In this document: positions 13,985 to 21,269 of the stretch, one piece after another
How the letters are laid out: every line of letters begins with the position of its first letter
Numbering within the stretch: the first letter of the stretch is position 1
IMG/VR virus record: IMGVR_UViG_3300037584_005798
Span: 1-26,705 of that record
Source of the DNA: a virus
Direction: 5' to 3' (one strand)
DNA length: 26,705 nucleotides
The notes under the pieces: generated by a model
Database searches by the model: none
Told to the model about the DNA's origin: nothing
The model's input: only the letters and a program-made list of their open reading frames with translations
Position numbers and translations under genes: made by a program

Positions 13985-16900
13985 TTACAAATTGACATAT
14001 GCATATCCATCGCTTTTGTCAATATCAATAGTCATGTCAACAACATCCTTCAATTGTTCTAGGTGAGTGATCAACAATACTGTCTTGAATTGACTCTTAA
14101 TCATTTGTAGAAGTCTTGTGAATCCTTCCATATGTTCTGCATCAAGAGCTGTTGCAGGTTCATCGAGAACAAATATATTTGACTTTGGCAATGAAGAGAC
14201 AGAAATCAGTGCAAGACGTACAGCCATGGATGCAATGGTCTTTTCAGCCCCCGAACCCATAGATAGTGGTCTTGGATCATACTTTGGGTGTTGCAGATAT
14301 ATTTCTAGTTTATCACTATCTTCGGCAAAAAACACTTGAAACTCTACTATAGAGGAAAGAACTTTTTGAATTTCCTCATTGATAACTGGAAGCATCGATT
14401 TGATTACCTCATAGGATATGCCGTTTGCATGAGTTGCTTTTACAAAAATATCATATGCAATGTAGTCTCTCTCTGCATCTTTGATTTGTTGGATCCTTTC
14501 TGATGCCTCTGAGATCATTCTTTCCGCTGATCCTTTCTCAGACATAAATTCCAGAACCTTGTTTTCGCACCTTTTGATCTCGGTGGTTTTTAATTCTACA
14601 GTTTTTGTAATTGCACTTAGGTCTCGCTGTAGAGCACACAAGTTCTCATATGCTTCAATATTGTCATTGTAATAATTTATATCTATTTCATAGTCTTCAA
14701 TTTGACGAACCAGTAAGGATTTTTTGCCTTCACAATTTTCCCTCTGTAAAGACATGTTTCGAACCTCCGTCTGTAGTCTTAAGAGAGCATCTTTCTGAAC
14801 CTCATAATCAGTGACTATTGCTTCCAAGCGTTCTTGATCAAACAATGACGACTTCATCTTCAAGTCAAGCATAGTTGAATTCATGCTTTCGATATTAGCA
14901 ATCACACCAACAATGGTTACTTTTGCTTCTTCTGCTTTCTTGACAAACTCGTTATTACTGCAGAATTCACAATTTGGATCATATTCATGGTCATGCAACA
15001 TATCAATCTTGGATTGTAGTCTCGATCTTTCTCTTTTTGCTTTTTCAATTAACTTATTGGTTTCACTCATTTGCTCCTTCAACATTACTAGAGATTGCAA
15101 CTCTCCTGCTGCTCTAGTTGAGTCTTCAAGCCAAGATGGCAGTCTAGACATCAAATGCTCGATTTTAGAGCGTTTAGAAGTGATCTCGGTAGATAACCTA
15201 TCTACTTCTTCAGAGTTGCTTAAAAGCGATTTACGAGCCTTTGAGAGCATCTTTTTTAGATCATCAATATCTATCTCCTTTTGAGATGCTGCTGCGACTT
15301 GATCTTGAATCAATTGTTGTTCCGACTTTAGAACATCGAGCCTAGATGTATGTTTCTCACACAGATTTTTTTGCATCTCTATGTCTTCCAGTATCTCGCA
15401 AAGCTCCGCTTTTGAGCGTGACAGTTTTCTATCCCAGTCCGCAGATTGAAGATGCTTGATCACACCTCGCATTTCTGCGGAATCTTGCTTTGCTAGTTTG
15501 TGCATTTGTTCAAAAATCTGTAGATCTAAAAATTTTGCAAGAATTTCTTTTCTTTTAGTTGAACCTTCGTTTATGAATCCAAAAGATTCATTCTGTGCAG
15601 CAAGAGAGGTCATCATAAAATCCTCAAGAGATCCAAATGTATTTCTTATGTTCTCATCGGTCTTATTTCGAGTATCTCCATTTTTCGACTCCGCTTTTGT
15701 GCCAAGTGCATATTTGGTGAAGTCTAGGTCTGTTTTGGCGGAGTTTGTTTCTTTGCCTTTAGACCTGATGGTTGTTTTTTCGAGAGATCGATTAACTTTG
15801 TATAGATCATCGCCGACAGCGATCTCGAGTTTACAAAGAGCTCTTTCTTGGTTTTGATTGATGATATGGACATTCTTTCTTTCTCCTTTGGAAGTTGTAT
15901 TAAATAACCCAAATAGGGCAGCATCAATGATCGAGGATTTTCCGGAATAGTTTTTTCCGAAGATCCCTACGAGTCCATTTAGTTTAGAAAAGTCAAGCGT
16001 ATTTCCCTTTCCGTAATTAAATAGATAGTTCCACTGCATTTTCTTAATATCCCAAACAACATTTCGAGCCATACCAGAAGAAGTGTCAACCTTCTTTAGA
16101 TAGTCTCGAGATAGTTCAACAACCTTTTCCCTAACAGAATCATCAATTTCTTGATTTGACATGAACTCTCGTAAGAACTTTTCTTGATTCTTTGGATCTC
16201 TCATGTTTAAAGCCTTTCCATTTTTAGCAGAATCTATTTGCCCCGATGAAGATCCGTTGTTAACGAAACTTACAGAGTAGGTGGACCATTTAATTTGTGC
16301 GTAATCGCAAGCTCGCTTTAGTTTTGCTAATGGTAAATTGTGGTTACACACCAATCTCAATCTAGAGTTTTTTGGTACATCTGCCTTAGGCAATGTTCCA
16401 TCTTGATTCAAGTGTATTGTTACAAATGGTCTAGGAGATCGAAACAATCTCTTTTCAATAGAGTGCCTATCCTTGTTGTGGATGTTCCAAATAAGATATC
16501 CTTTGAGTTGAGATTCTCCAAAGTTCTGCTGGACGGTAGAACCAGCATACCACACTCTCTGTTCAGTATCTAGATGTTGCGTTCTGTGGATGTCTCCAAG
16601 CATGGCATAGTCAAAATCTTTAAAGATTGATAGGTCATCCTCTCCATGATCAAGAGAGAATCCCGAGCCAACCTGAGATCCGCGAACAGCACCATGATAT
16701 AAGGCAATGTTTATTGATTTTGAGTTAGACGGAGATCTCCAGTTCTCTCTATCAAATACGGACAGGACGTTGAATGTAAGCCCTGGTTCGGGGGAATATT
16801 CCCCAGAATCTTTTAACAAAGTAAAGTTTGGATGATCCAGCGCTTCTATGATTGGTGTCACAGCATCTTGTCTATCTCCGTTTTTAAGATTACCATCGTG

Positions 16901-17140
16901 GTTCCCCAAGATCATAATTGTGGGCGCTATATCTGCTAGACTCTTTAAAAAGTTGGATGCCATCTCAAAATACTCAGGAGATAGTTGCGTCTTTGTGTGA
17001 GCAAGATCGCCGGTATGTACAATGTAATCTGGTTGCTCCTGCTTTAAAGAGTCATAAATGTTATTAAAGACGTGACGATATTCGTCATGATATTTTAAGT
17101 TTCGGATATGTGTATCGCTAATGTGTGCAATTCGTTTCAT
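13985..17140 (-). CDS. Fused SbcD-SbcC (Mre11-Rad50; T4 gp47-gp46) recombination nuclease
   Basis: 1051 residues. Residues 1-290 are a calcineurin-like phosphoesterase: ISDTHI (Asp9, His11), HTGDLAH (Asp45), GNHDGN (Asn80, His81) and GDIHRTQ. From about 375 on it is a Rad50/SbcC ATPase: Walker A GIFGKNYSGKSS (about 391-402), a long coiled coil with a CEFC zinc hook (about 721-724), the ABC signature LSMGSGAEKT, Walker B NIFVLDEPATALD (near 987) and a His switch ITHLEQ. The two halves are separate genes in T4 and in E. coli. Role: resection of DNA ends for recombination-dependent replication. I chose the ATG at 17140 (GGAGGG seven bases upstream); an earlier in-frame codon at 17173 lies inside the promoter. 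There is no frameshift in the linker. Confidence 0.93.
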   Translation of the reverse strand: MKRIAHISDTHIRNLKYHDEYRHVFNNIYDSLKQEQPDYIVHTGDLAHTKTQLSPEYFEMASNFLKSLADIAPTIMILGNHDGNLKNGDRQDAVTPIIEALDHPNFTLLKDSGEYSPEPGLTFNVLSVFDRENWRSPSNSKSINIALYHGAVRGSQVGSGFSLDHGEDDLSIFKDFDYAMLGDIHRTQHLDTEQRVWYAGSTVQQNFGESQLKGYLIWNIHNKDRHSIEKRLFRSPRPFVTIHLNQDGTLPKADVPKNSRLRLVCNHNLPLAKLKRACDYAQIKWSTYSVSFVNNGSSSGQIDSAKNGKALNMRDPKNQEKFLREFMSNQEIDDSVREKVVELSRDYLKKVDTSSGMARNVVWDIKKMQWNYLFNYGKGNTLDFSKLNGLVGIFGKNYSGKSSIIDAALFGLFNTTSKGERKNVHIINQNQERALCKLEIAVGDDLYKVNRSLEKTTIRSKGKETNSAKTDLDFTKYALGTKAESKNGDTRNKTDENIRNTFGSLEDFMMTSLAAQNESFGFINEGSTKRKEILAKFLDLQIFEQMHKLAKQDSAEMRGVIKHLQSADWDRKLSRSKAELCEILEDIEMQKNLCEKHTSRLDVLKSEQQLIQDQVAAASQKEIDIDDLKKMLSKARKSLLSNSEEVDRLSTEITSKRSKIEHLMSRLPSWLEDSTRAAGELQSLVMLKEQMSETNKLIEKAKRERSRLQSKIDMLHDHEYDPNCEFCSNNEFVKKAEEAKVTIVGVIANIESMNSTMLDLKMKSSLFDQERLEAIVTDYEVQKDALLRLQTEVRNMSLQRENCEGKKSLLVRQIEDYEIDINYYNDNIEAYENLCALQRDLSAITKTVELKTTEIKRCENKVLEFMSEKGSAERMISEASERIQQIKDAERDYIAYDIFVKATHANGISYEVIKSMLPVINEEIQKVLSSIVEFQVFFAEDSDKLEIYLQHPKYDPRPLSMGSGAEKTIASMAVRLALISVSSLPKSNIFVLDEPATALDAEHMEGFTRLLQMIKSQFKTVLLITHLEQLKDVVDMTIDIDKSDGYAYVNL

Positions 17141-17159
17141 TTGCCCTCCACGGCTTATA

Positions 17160-17456
17160 TTATAATTTAACACGTTTTTCTTTGTGTGTCAAGTAATTTT
17201 TTTCATTTTTATCATAAAAAAGTGGACCATTCTTCATAAATGTTAAGTCGATCACATTGTAATCAAACCACTCAAGAGCTTCAACTGCATCCATATCTGA
17301 ATTGTCTTTGAAGCATTTCAAAAGCTCATCAACTTCGTAAACCAATCTTCCATGCTCTTTGTCAAATCCAACAATCGCTTTATTCAAGTCTGATTGTGGC
17401 TCAAGCACCACAAAATTATAGCCGGCTTCAACACCGTCCTTTATAAATTTATTCAT
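17160..17456 (-). CDS. Small conserved phage protein of unknown function
   Basis: 98 residues, acidic, soluble. It contains AIVGFDKEHGRLVYEVDELL and VEALEWFDYNVIDLTFMKNG, the latter resembling small proteins common in T4-like marine phages; no function is known to me. The GGAGG lies seven bases before the ATG, and the gene has its own sigma70 promoter. Its last ten codons double as the promoter of the SbcCD fusion gene, so its C-terminal sequence (LTHKEKRVKL) may be constrained by that. Confidence 0.7.
   Translation of the reverse strand: MNKFIKDGVEAGYNFVVLEPQSDLNKAIVGFDKEHGRLVYEVDELLKCFKDNSDMDAVEALEWFDYNVIDLTFMKNGPLFYDKNEKNYLTHKEKRVKL
17164..17192 (-). promoter_or_regulatory. Sigma70-like early promoter for the SbcCD fusion
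   Basis: TTGACA (17192-17187), 17 bases ending in GTGT, then TAAATT (17169-17164). It lies inside the last codons of the upstream 98-residue gene, whose stop overlaps the -10. A short leader follows with GTGGAGGGC before the ATG at 17140. Confidence 0.8.
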
Positions 17457-17478
17457 TTTACACCTCCATGTATAAAAG

Positions 17479-17507
17479 AATATAACATGTTAGAGAATGC
17501 TTGTCAA
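17479..17507 (-). promoter_or_regulatory. Sigma70-like early promoter
   Basis: TTGACA (17507-17502), 17 bases ending in ATGT, TATATT (17484-17479), then a short leader containing CATGGAGG before the ATG at 17456. It has the same architecture as the other early promoters in the window. Confidence 0.85.
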
Positions 17508-17508
17508 A

Positions 17509-17715
17509 TTAATTCATCAAAATAATCATTTCAGAGGATACAACCATATCAATATCTCCAAATTGAACCGAAAACCACATTATTCCTTTGCCCAAGTCTT
17601 CGCCAATTAATTCATCGAAAGAAATTGTCGCCAAAACAATGCCTACGTTTGGTATTGTTTCGCTTTCAAAATCTTCTAGGAACCTAACAAGACTTCCGAC
17701 TTCAATACTCTCCAC
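17509..17715 (-). CDS. Small beta-rich protein of unknown function
   Basis: 68 residues. The pattern VGSLVRFLEDF, VGIVLATISFDELIGEDLG, FSVQFGDIDMVVSSEMI alternates short strands and turns and looks like a small SH3-like barrel. Proteins of this shape (VG-LVRF, GIVL, VQF, V-EMI) are frequent in aquatic T4-like phages and unassigned. The start is GTG at 17715, with GGAGGG upstream. An ACTATTTA element precedes it by 17 bases. The next promoter (TTGACA) begins just past its stop codon. Confidence 0.65.
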   Translation of the reverse strand: MESIEVGSLVRFLEDFESETIPNVGIVLATISFDELIGEDLGKGIMWFSVQFGDIDMVVSSEMIILMN

Positions 17716-17732
17716 ACACTGCCCTCCAATAT

Positions 17733-17740
17733 TAAATAGT
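17733..17740 (-). promoter_or_regulatory. Candidate late promoter element ACTATTTA
   Basis: It lies in the 42-base gap between the lipoprotein gene and the 68-residue gene. The flanks (CACTATTTAAT) are identical to those of the element upstream of tRNA-Ala, and the distance to the start codon (17 bases) fits the set. Confidence 0.45.
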
Positions 17741-17757
17741 GTCGAGCGGCTGGGAAG

Positions 17758-18669
17758 TTACTCTATATGTCCTGTTCCTACAACTGACCATTCAAGCTGC
17801 GCATCTACATAGCCATTGAGCCCTTCATATGGAACTCTTTGTTGAGAAAATCTTGTCATGTAAATCGCAGTCAATGACCAAGTCGGATATGATTGAAAAT
17901 AAGACCCATCAAAAAGATAAGACCCAGTGTCTTGTGTTGAACAAGATATTACGCCTAACAACTGGCTGCCATCTGGTGAGTATGTTGCTATTGTTATATT
18001 GAAAAGGTCTGGTCCACCAGATGGACCCCATTGGAATTGTGTTCCGAATTTAGACACAACAGCGGCAAAGGCATAGGAAATGTCAACATAACGCATTTCA
18101 TAGGGCTCAATAAAATCAAATCCATGGATGGAGCGAAACTGAAGTGATGAGCCGTCTTGCATCTGGACATTCATATTTGTGTCTCGATCATATTGAGATT
18201 CCTGAATAAAGCCAGTGTAAGTATTCATTCCATTGTTAAAAGCAGAGAAAGAGTTTGGACTCCCAACAACGCTCAGGGATTGCCCCACGCTCTTGGTGTC
18301 GACACCTATGGTTAGTGGATTAGTGTTGGTTGTGCACTGACCCATAGGTGGAAACCAAGTTGGATGATTTTCTCCAATCTTTTCATGAAACTTGGCATCA
18401 AACTGAATTGTGATTTCTTGACTCACGCCCATGCATGCTTGACAAGCAATCTGCTCTAGATTGAAATTTATAAGCCCTACAGTGCCGTTCAAAGGCTCGC
18501 TAGATGGTTCTCCACTAGGTTCGCTAGATGGCTCCCAAGAAGGCTCCGAAGAGGGTTGAGAGACCGCTGTGTCGACCACCTCGATTCCTGTATCAGCAGG
18601 TTGGATTTTATCGACGGTTCTGATTCCGATGTCTCCACCGCAAGCAAGTAGCAAAAGTGATAACAGCAT
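17758..18669 (-). CDS. Phage-encoded lipoprotein with SEP-repeat linker
   Basis: 303 residues. A short hydrophobic N-terminus with a lipobox-like LLLAC (Cys10) is followed by an Asp/Thr-rich stretch and the repeat SQPSSEPSWEPSSEPSGEP, then a mainly beta domain of about 240 residues containing CQAC and two further Cys. The ATG at 18669 has AGGAG overlapping the upstream stop codon. A TTG at 18720 in the same frame would give a more usual positively charged signal peptide (MRTSRYIHNN...) but overlaps the Smr gene, so the start is uncertain. Known: PSSEPS-type linkers occur in surface lipoproteins, notably of myxobacterial-type bacteria. Inference: acquired from a host and shown on the infected cell, perhaps for superinfection exclusion. 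No homologue of the C-terminal domain is recognised. Confidence 0.7.
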   Translation of the reverse strand: MLLSLLLLACGGDIGIRTVDKIQPADTGIEVVDTAVSQPSSEPSWEPSSEPSGEPSSEPLNGTVGLINFNLEQIACQACMGVSQEITIQFDAKFHEKIGENHPTWFPPMGQCTTNTNPLTIGVDTKSVGQSLSVVGSPNSFSAFNNGMNTYTGFIQESQYDRDTNMNVQMQDGSSLQFRSIHGFDFIEPYEMRYVDISYAFAAVVSKFGTQFQWGPSGGPDLFNITIATYSPDGSQLLGVISCSTQDTGSYLFDGSYFQSYPTWSLTAIYMTRFSQQRVPYEGLNGYVDAQLEWSVVGTGHIE

Positions 18670-18677
18670 AGTCTCTC

Positions 18678-18887
18678 CTAGTGTGACTTTATTATTATGT
18701 ATGTACCTAGAGGTTCGCAAACAAAATCAAGATTGTAGGACTCTGCTGTTGATGAGACGACACATCTCATTAAACTTGAGTGACCCGTTATGATCTTGAG
18801 CATTTTGCCCCAATGGTCATTAATAAATAGTTCAAGTTTGCGTTTAGCGTCTTCATGTCGCAATCCATGCAAATCTAGCGTTAGCAT
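18678..18887 (-). CDS. Minimal Smr-domain protein
   Basis: 69 residues, hardly more than the domain itself. LTLDLHGLRHEDAKRKLELF at the N-terminus carries the LDLHG motif of Smr domains, and KIITGHSSLM carries the TGH(G/S) motif, here with Ser in place of the second Gly. Known: Smr domains occur in MutS2 and SmrB and act as DNA or RNA endonucleases; SmrB cleaves mRNA at collided ribosomes. Inference: a phage RNA/DNA-nicking or mRNA-handling protein. The ATG at 18887 has GGAGA five bases upstream, directly after the terminator U-tract. The open frame to 19010 runs backwards through the terminator and tRNA and is not coding. Confidence 0.75.
   Translation of the reverse strand: MLTLDLHGLRHEDAKRKLELFINDHWGKMLKIITGHSSLMRCVVSSTAESYNLDFVCEPLGTYIIIKSH
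18824..18831 (-). promoter_or_regulatory. ACTATTTA copy inside the Smr gene
   Basis: A coding-strand ACTATTTA in the ELF codons of the Smr gene, about 155 bases upstream of the lipoprotein start. It could serve as a late promoter for the lipoprotein, or be chance. Confidence 0.25.
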
Positions 18888-18895
18888 TTTTTCTC

Positions 18896-18924
18896 CAAAA
18901 AAAAACCTCTCCGAAGAGAGGTTT
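18896..18924 (-). terminator. Rho-independent terminator with UUCG loop
   Basis: AAACCTCTC-TTCG-GAGAGG followed by nine T on the minus strand. It lies 43 bases after tRNA-Ala and directly before the GGAGA of the Smr gene. Nearer the tRNA, a 12-base palindrome GAACCTAGGTTC followed by six T (18945-18962) may be a weaker, first stop or a processing signal. Confidence 0.9.
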
Positions 18925-18966
18925 GAAAAGTGTGCGAGAGCTCCAAAAAAGAACCTAGGTTCAAAA

Positions 18967-19042
18967 TGGTGGAGATGAGGAGATTCGAACTCCTGACCCC
19001 TTGCGTGCAAAGCAAGTGCTCTCCCAACTGAGCTACACCCCC
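18967..19042 (-). tRNA. tRNA-Ala (anticodon UGC)
   Basis: 76 bases including an encoded CCA. The acceptor stem is GGGGGTG/CATCTCC (with two G-U pairs), followed by discriminator A and CCA. The D arm is TAGCTCAGTTGGGAGAGC, the anticodon arm CTTGC-TTTGCAC-GCAAG with anticodon TGC, and the T arm is the standard GGAG-TTCGAAT-CTCC type. All arms are intact. It lies 7 bases after the stop of a nucleotidyltransferase gene and is followed by a terminator, so it is probably co-transcribed or driven by the ACTATTTA element 8 bases upstream. It supplies tRNA for GCA/GCT-type alanine codons. Confidence 0.97.
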
Positions 19043-19049
19043 ATTCACA

Positions 19050-19880
19050 TTAAATAGTGTGTGTCAATATATTCGGAATCTTTTCTTTTTGGCTTTCTAG
19101 TATTTCCTTGTAACGATTTACAACCTTAAAATAACTGCCTGAATCACAGTTAAGCAGCCAAGAATGAAGCTGAGCGAATGTTTGAGTTTGACTATGTCTT
19201 ACTATTCCATAGTGCTCTGAAAGCAGTTGTAGGGCATCCTCGGGGCTCGAAATTAGCCAATCTTTTGTCTTTTTCTTTTTTATACCAGAAAAGTGATTGA
19301 ATGTATATCCGATCTCCGAATACAACGCTACAAGAAACTGGGTTCTATGTAAACCCTTTAGTCCATACTCACCATGAGAATAGTATGACCAAGTCAGCCA
19401 ATCAATGTCACCAACCATCCAATCAATCTGTACATAATCATCTGTTGGGCCATTCTCGTCATATTGAGGAAAGCAAGTAAAAATATTACCGGCAGTCACC
19501 CTGTCTCCAATACTCATATTATCTGCAAGCCTTTCTGATATCAATGTCAGTAATGCACGCATCTTTGTCATCTCATAAGTCGCAGTCCTCGCTCTTTTGT
19601 GAATCTTTACATAGAGGTCGTTCCACTCATGGTAGTCAATTTGCCACTTTTTCAATTCTGATTCCGTAAATGACCGAACTATATGGGTTGAGTCGATGGC
19701 CAAATCAAGATCTCCCGAAATCTCTTTCTTTCCTGCTGAACCTACGGGTTCGAAAAATGTAAGAGAGTGAGATTTCATTGGAAATATTTGTGCCAAATTT
19801 TGCTTGTAGGCTGCTATTGTTGGTTCAATCCTGTGTTTTGGAATTGATGTTGCTTTGTTTTTAAAGATGTTGCCACCCAT
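19050..19880 (-). CDS. Pol-beta-fold nucleotidyltransferase-like protein
   Basis: 276 residues. GSAGKKEISGDLDLAID (47-63) carries the GS...GDxD signature with Asp57 and Asp59, and YVQIDWMV supplies a third carboxylate, Asp153. These are the three catalytic residues of the Pol-beta nucleotidyltransferase superfamily. The rest is helical, with a basic KKKK patch, and is not recognised. Substrate unknown: candidates are tRNA (the gene ends 7 bases before tRNA-Ala, though that tRNA already encodes CCA), a protein, or a small molecule. MNT-type toxins and resistance enzymes share the fold. It has its own early promoter and GGAGG; its stop codon overlaps an ACTATTTA element. Confidence 0.75.
   Translation of the reverse strand: MGGNIFKNKATSIPKHRIEPTIAAYKQNLAQIFPMKSHSLTFFEPVGSAGKKEISGDLDLAIDSTHIVRSFTESELKKWQIDYHEWNDLYVKIHKRARTATYEMTKMRALLTLISERLADNMSIGDRVTAGNIFTCFPQYDENGPTDDYVQIDWMVGDIDWLTWSYYSHGEYGLKGLHRTQFLVALYSEIGYTFNHFSGIKKKKTKDWLISSPEDALQLLSEHYGIVRHSQTQTFAQLHSWLLNCDSGSYFKVVNRYKEILESQKEKIPNILTHTI
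19051..19058 (-). promoter_or_regulatory. Candidate late promoter element ACTATTTA before tRNA-Ala
   Basis: It overlaps the stop codon of the nucleotidyltransferase gene and ends 8 bases before the tRNA 5' end. That is the distance expected for a T4-type late element to start transcription at or near the mature tRNA end. Confidence 0.45.
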
Positions 19881-19901
19881 AGATCCTCCATTGTTTACAT
19901 T

Positions 19902-19930
19902 AATATAACATAAACTTTATCATTTGTCAA
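19902..19930 (-). promoter_or_regulatory. Sigma70-like early promoter
   Basis: TTGACA (19930-19925), 17 bases ending in ATGT, TATATT (19907-19902), leader with CAATGGAGG, ATG at 19880. The -35 contains the TGA stop codon of the primase gene. Confidence 0.87.
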
Positions 19931-20862
19931 ATATTTTCCAATAATTTTTCGAAAAAATACATTTCATTCTTTATTGGGCTTGATGTTGGCAATCTTCTTT
20001 TAAACTCTTTCGTTCCCATTTCCGATACATCCTCATCGTCAATTGGAACCTTGAATACTTCGAGATCATACTTTAACATAGACCTAATGATCCACTCTGC
20101 TTTCTTCTCGGCGTCACCATCGAGAGCCATGTAGACTGGTGTGTCATGAATCGCAATTGCTTGAAACAACCGTGAGCGTTCTCGCAGAGTTGACCCAAGA
20201 ATAGGAATGGCATTTTCTCCTGCGGCAATAGCATCGAAGACACCTTCCACAAGAACAATTGGCTCATCCCAGTCAATGTTTAGTTCGTTAAAAACGATAT
20301 CACGGTCCGCTGGAGGGTTGAGGTACCTATAAGAATGCCCAACGTAACTGCGAGCAATGAAGTAATTGCAATCTCCATCCACGTCAAACGACGGTATAAT
20401 AATTCTTCCGGCATAGCGTCCCTCCTTGCAATAGCCCATTTTCCACTTAAGAATCTCTCGACGGCCAATGCCCCGAGATGATAGATAGCGAAACACATCC
20501 GTTGTGTCCATCGGCAAGCCTTTGTTGCATAGCGATATGAACTCTTCGGGTAGATCTATGTGTTGCTTCTCTTCTTCGTTATTTAGTTCTTTAAAGAGAT
20601 CTTCGAACTCGTTAAGGTCAAGCCGACCTTGTAGTTCAAGATATTTCTGTCGTTGCTGGTAAGTTCCGAACTTTCTTACAATTCTGTAAATGTTCTTTCC
20701 TCTTTCGTCGCAAATCCAGCATTTATAATAACCATTTGCGAAGTTCACCGACATTTTCTTTTTGTGGTGATTGCAATAAGGACAATGATACAAATGTTCA
20801 TCGCCCTTTTGATAATAAGACCCAAGAACTTGGGTTACAATTTTTCTTTTGTCCTCGATCAT
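19927..20862 (-). CDS. 61: DNA primase, DnaG/T4 gp61-like
   Basis: 311 residues. An N-terminal zinc ribbon has CPYC (27-30) and CWIC (48-51), with His residues at 32-33. A TOPRIM domain has PIVLVEGVFDAIA (Glu206) and YMALDGDAEKK (Asp248, Asp250), and an RNA-polymerase-like core lies between (FRYLSSRGIGRREILKWKMG, GRIIIPSFD). The set is that of bacterial-type primases, and the size is near that of T4 gp61 (342). It makes RNA primers for lagging-strand synthesis with a replicative helicase not present in this window. The ATG at 20862 (AGGAGG upstream) is chosen over an in-frame codon at 20889, which lies next to the -10 box. It is driven by its own early promoter. Confidence 0.92.
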   Translation of the reverse strand: MIEDKRKIVTQVLGSYYQKGDEHLYHCPYCNHHKKKMSVNFANGYYKCWICDERGKNIYRIVRKFGTYQQRQKYLELQGRLDLNEFEDLFKELNNEEEKQHIDLPEEFISLCNKGLPMDTTDVFRYLSSRGIGRREILKWKMGYCKEGRYAGRIIIPSFDVDGDCNYFIARSYVGHSYRYLNPPADRDIVFNELNIDWDEPIVLVEGVFDAIAAGENAIPILGSTLRERSRLFQAIAIHDTPVYMALDGDAEKKAEWIIRSMLKYDLEVFKVPIDDEDVSEMGTKEFKRRLPTSSPIKNEMYFFEKLLENI

Positions 20863-20879
20863 AATGTCCTCCTGTTTAT

Positions 20880-20908
20880 AAGATAACATGTCATAGAAGG
20901 TTTGTCAA
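20880..20908 (-). promoter_or_regulatory. Sigma70-like early promoter for the primase
   Basis: TTGACA (20908-20903), 17 bases ending in ATGT, TATCTT (20885-20880), short leader with CAGGAGG, ATG at 20862. The 43-base gap upstream (20909-20951) holds nothing else that I recognise. Confidence 0.87.
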
Positions 20909-20951
20909 GTAAAAAGTTTAGATTAAAATTGATGAGACGATTGTGTCTTTA

Positions 20952-21269
20952 TTAATACAAGTCCAAATAGGTGGACCCTGATTTAGCAGCATCGGCCTTG
21001 TGTCGGTCAGCGATGGCGGTTTTTAAATTTTTGGTTGCCTCTTCTCTTCGAGCAATAATCTCTGCTCTCATGTCTTCAAAATCTTTTTGGGTAATTTTTC
21101 CACTGTCTCGCTCTGATTCAATAGCAGAAATTTCATCGTTAAAAGGTTTTGCAATACGTTGATGTTTAGCATTCATAGAAGATAAAGACATAGGTTGACC
21201 ATCGGACTTGAGCATTTCGTCCAGCTCCTCTTTGATAATTCTTTTCAATGTCTCTTTTGTGAGTTTCAT
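20952..21269 (-). CDS. Tagged small protein (MKLTK-type N-terminus)
   Basis: 105 residues. The tag is MKLTKETLKRIIKEELDEML (Ile-Lys-Glu at 12-14). The remainder is a highly charged helical segment (FNDEISAIESERDSGKITQK, then DFEDMRAEIIARREEATKNL) ending in a small polar tail (SGSTYLDLY). This looks like a coiled coil, not an enzyme. The ATG overlaps the stop of the next tagged gene upstream (ATGA), so the two are coupled. The pair sits between NMN-adenylyltransferase-like and primase genes but follows an ACTATTTA element, so it may be expressed late. Confidence 0.75.
   Translation of the reverse strand: MKLTKETLKRIIKEELDEMLKSDGQPMSLSSMNAKHQRIAKPFNDEISAIESERDSGKITQKDFEDMRAEIIARREEATKNLKTAIADRHKADAAKSGSTYLDLY

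Noticed and set aside
18888-19010. N-terminal extension of the Smr protein to 19010
   Set aside because: The extension is the tRNA 3' half and the terminator read as protein. The ATG at 18887 has its own ribosome-binding site.
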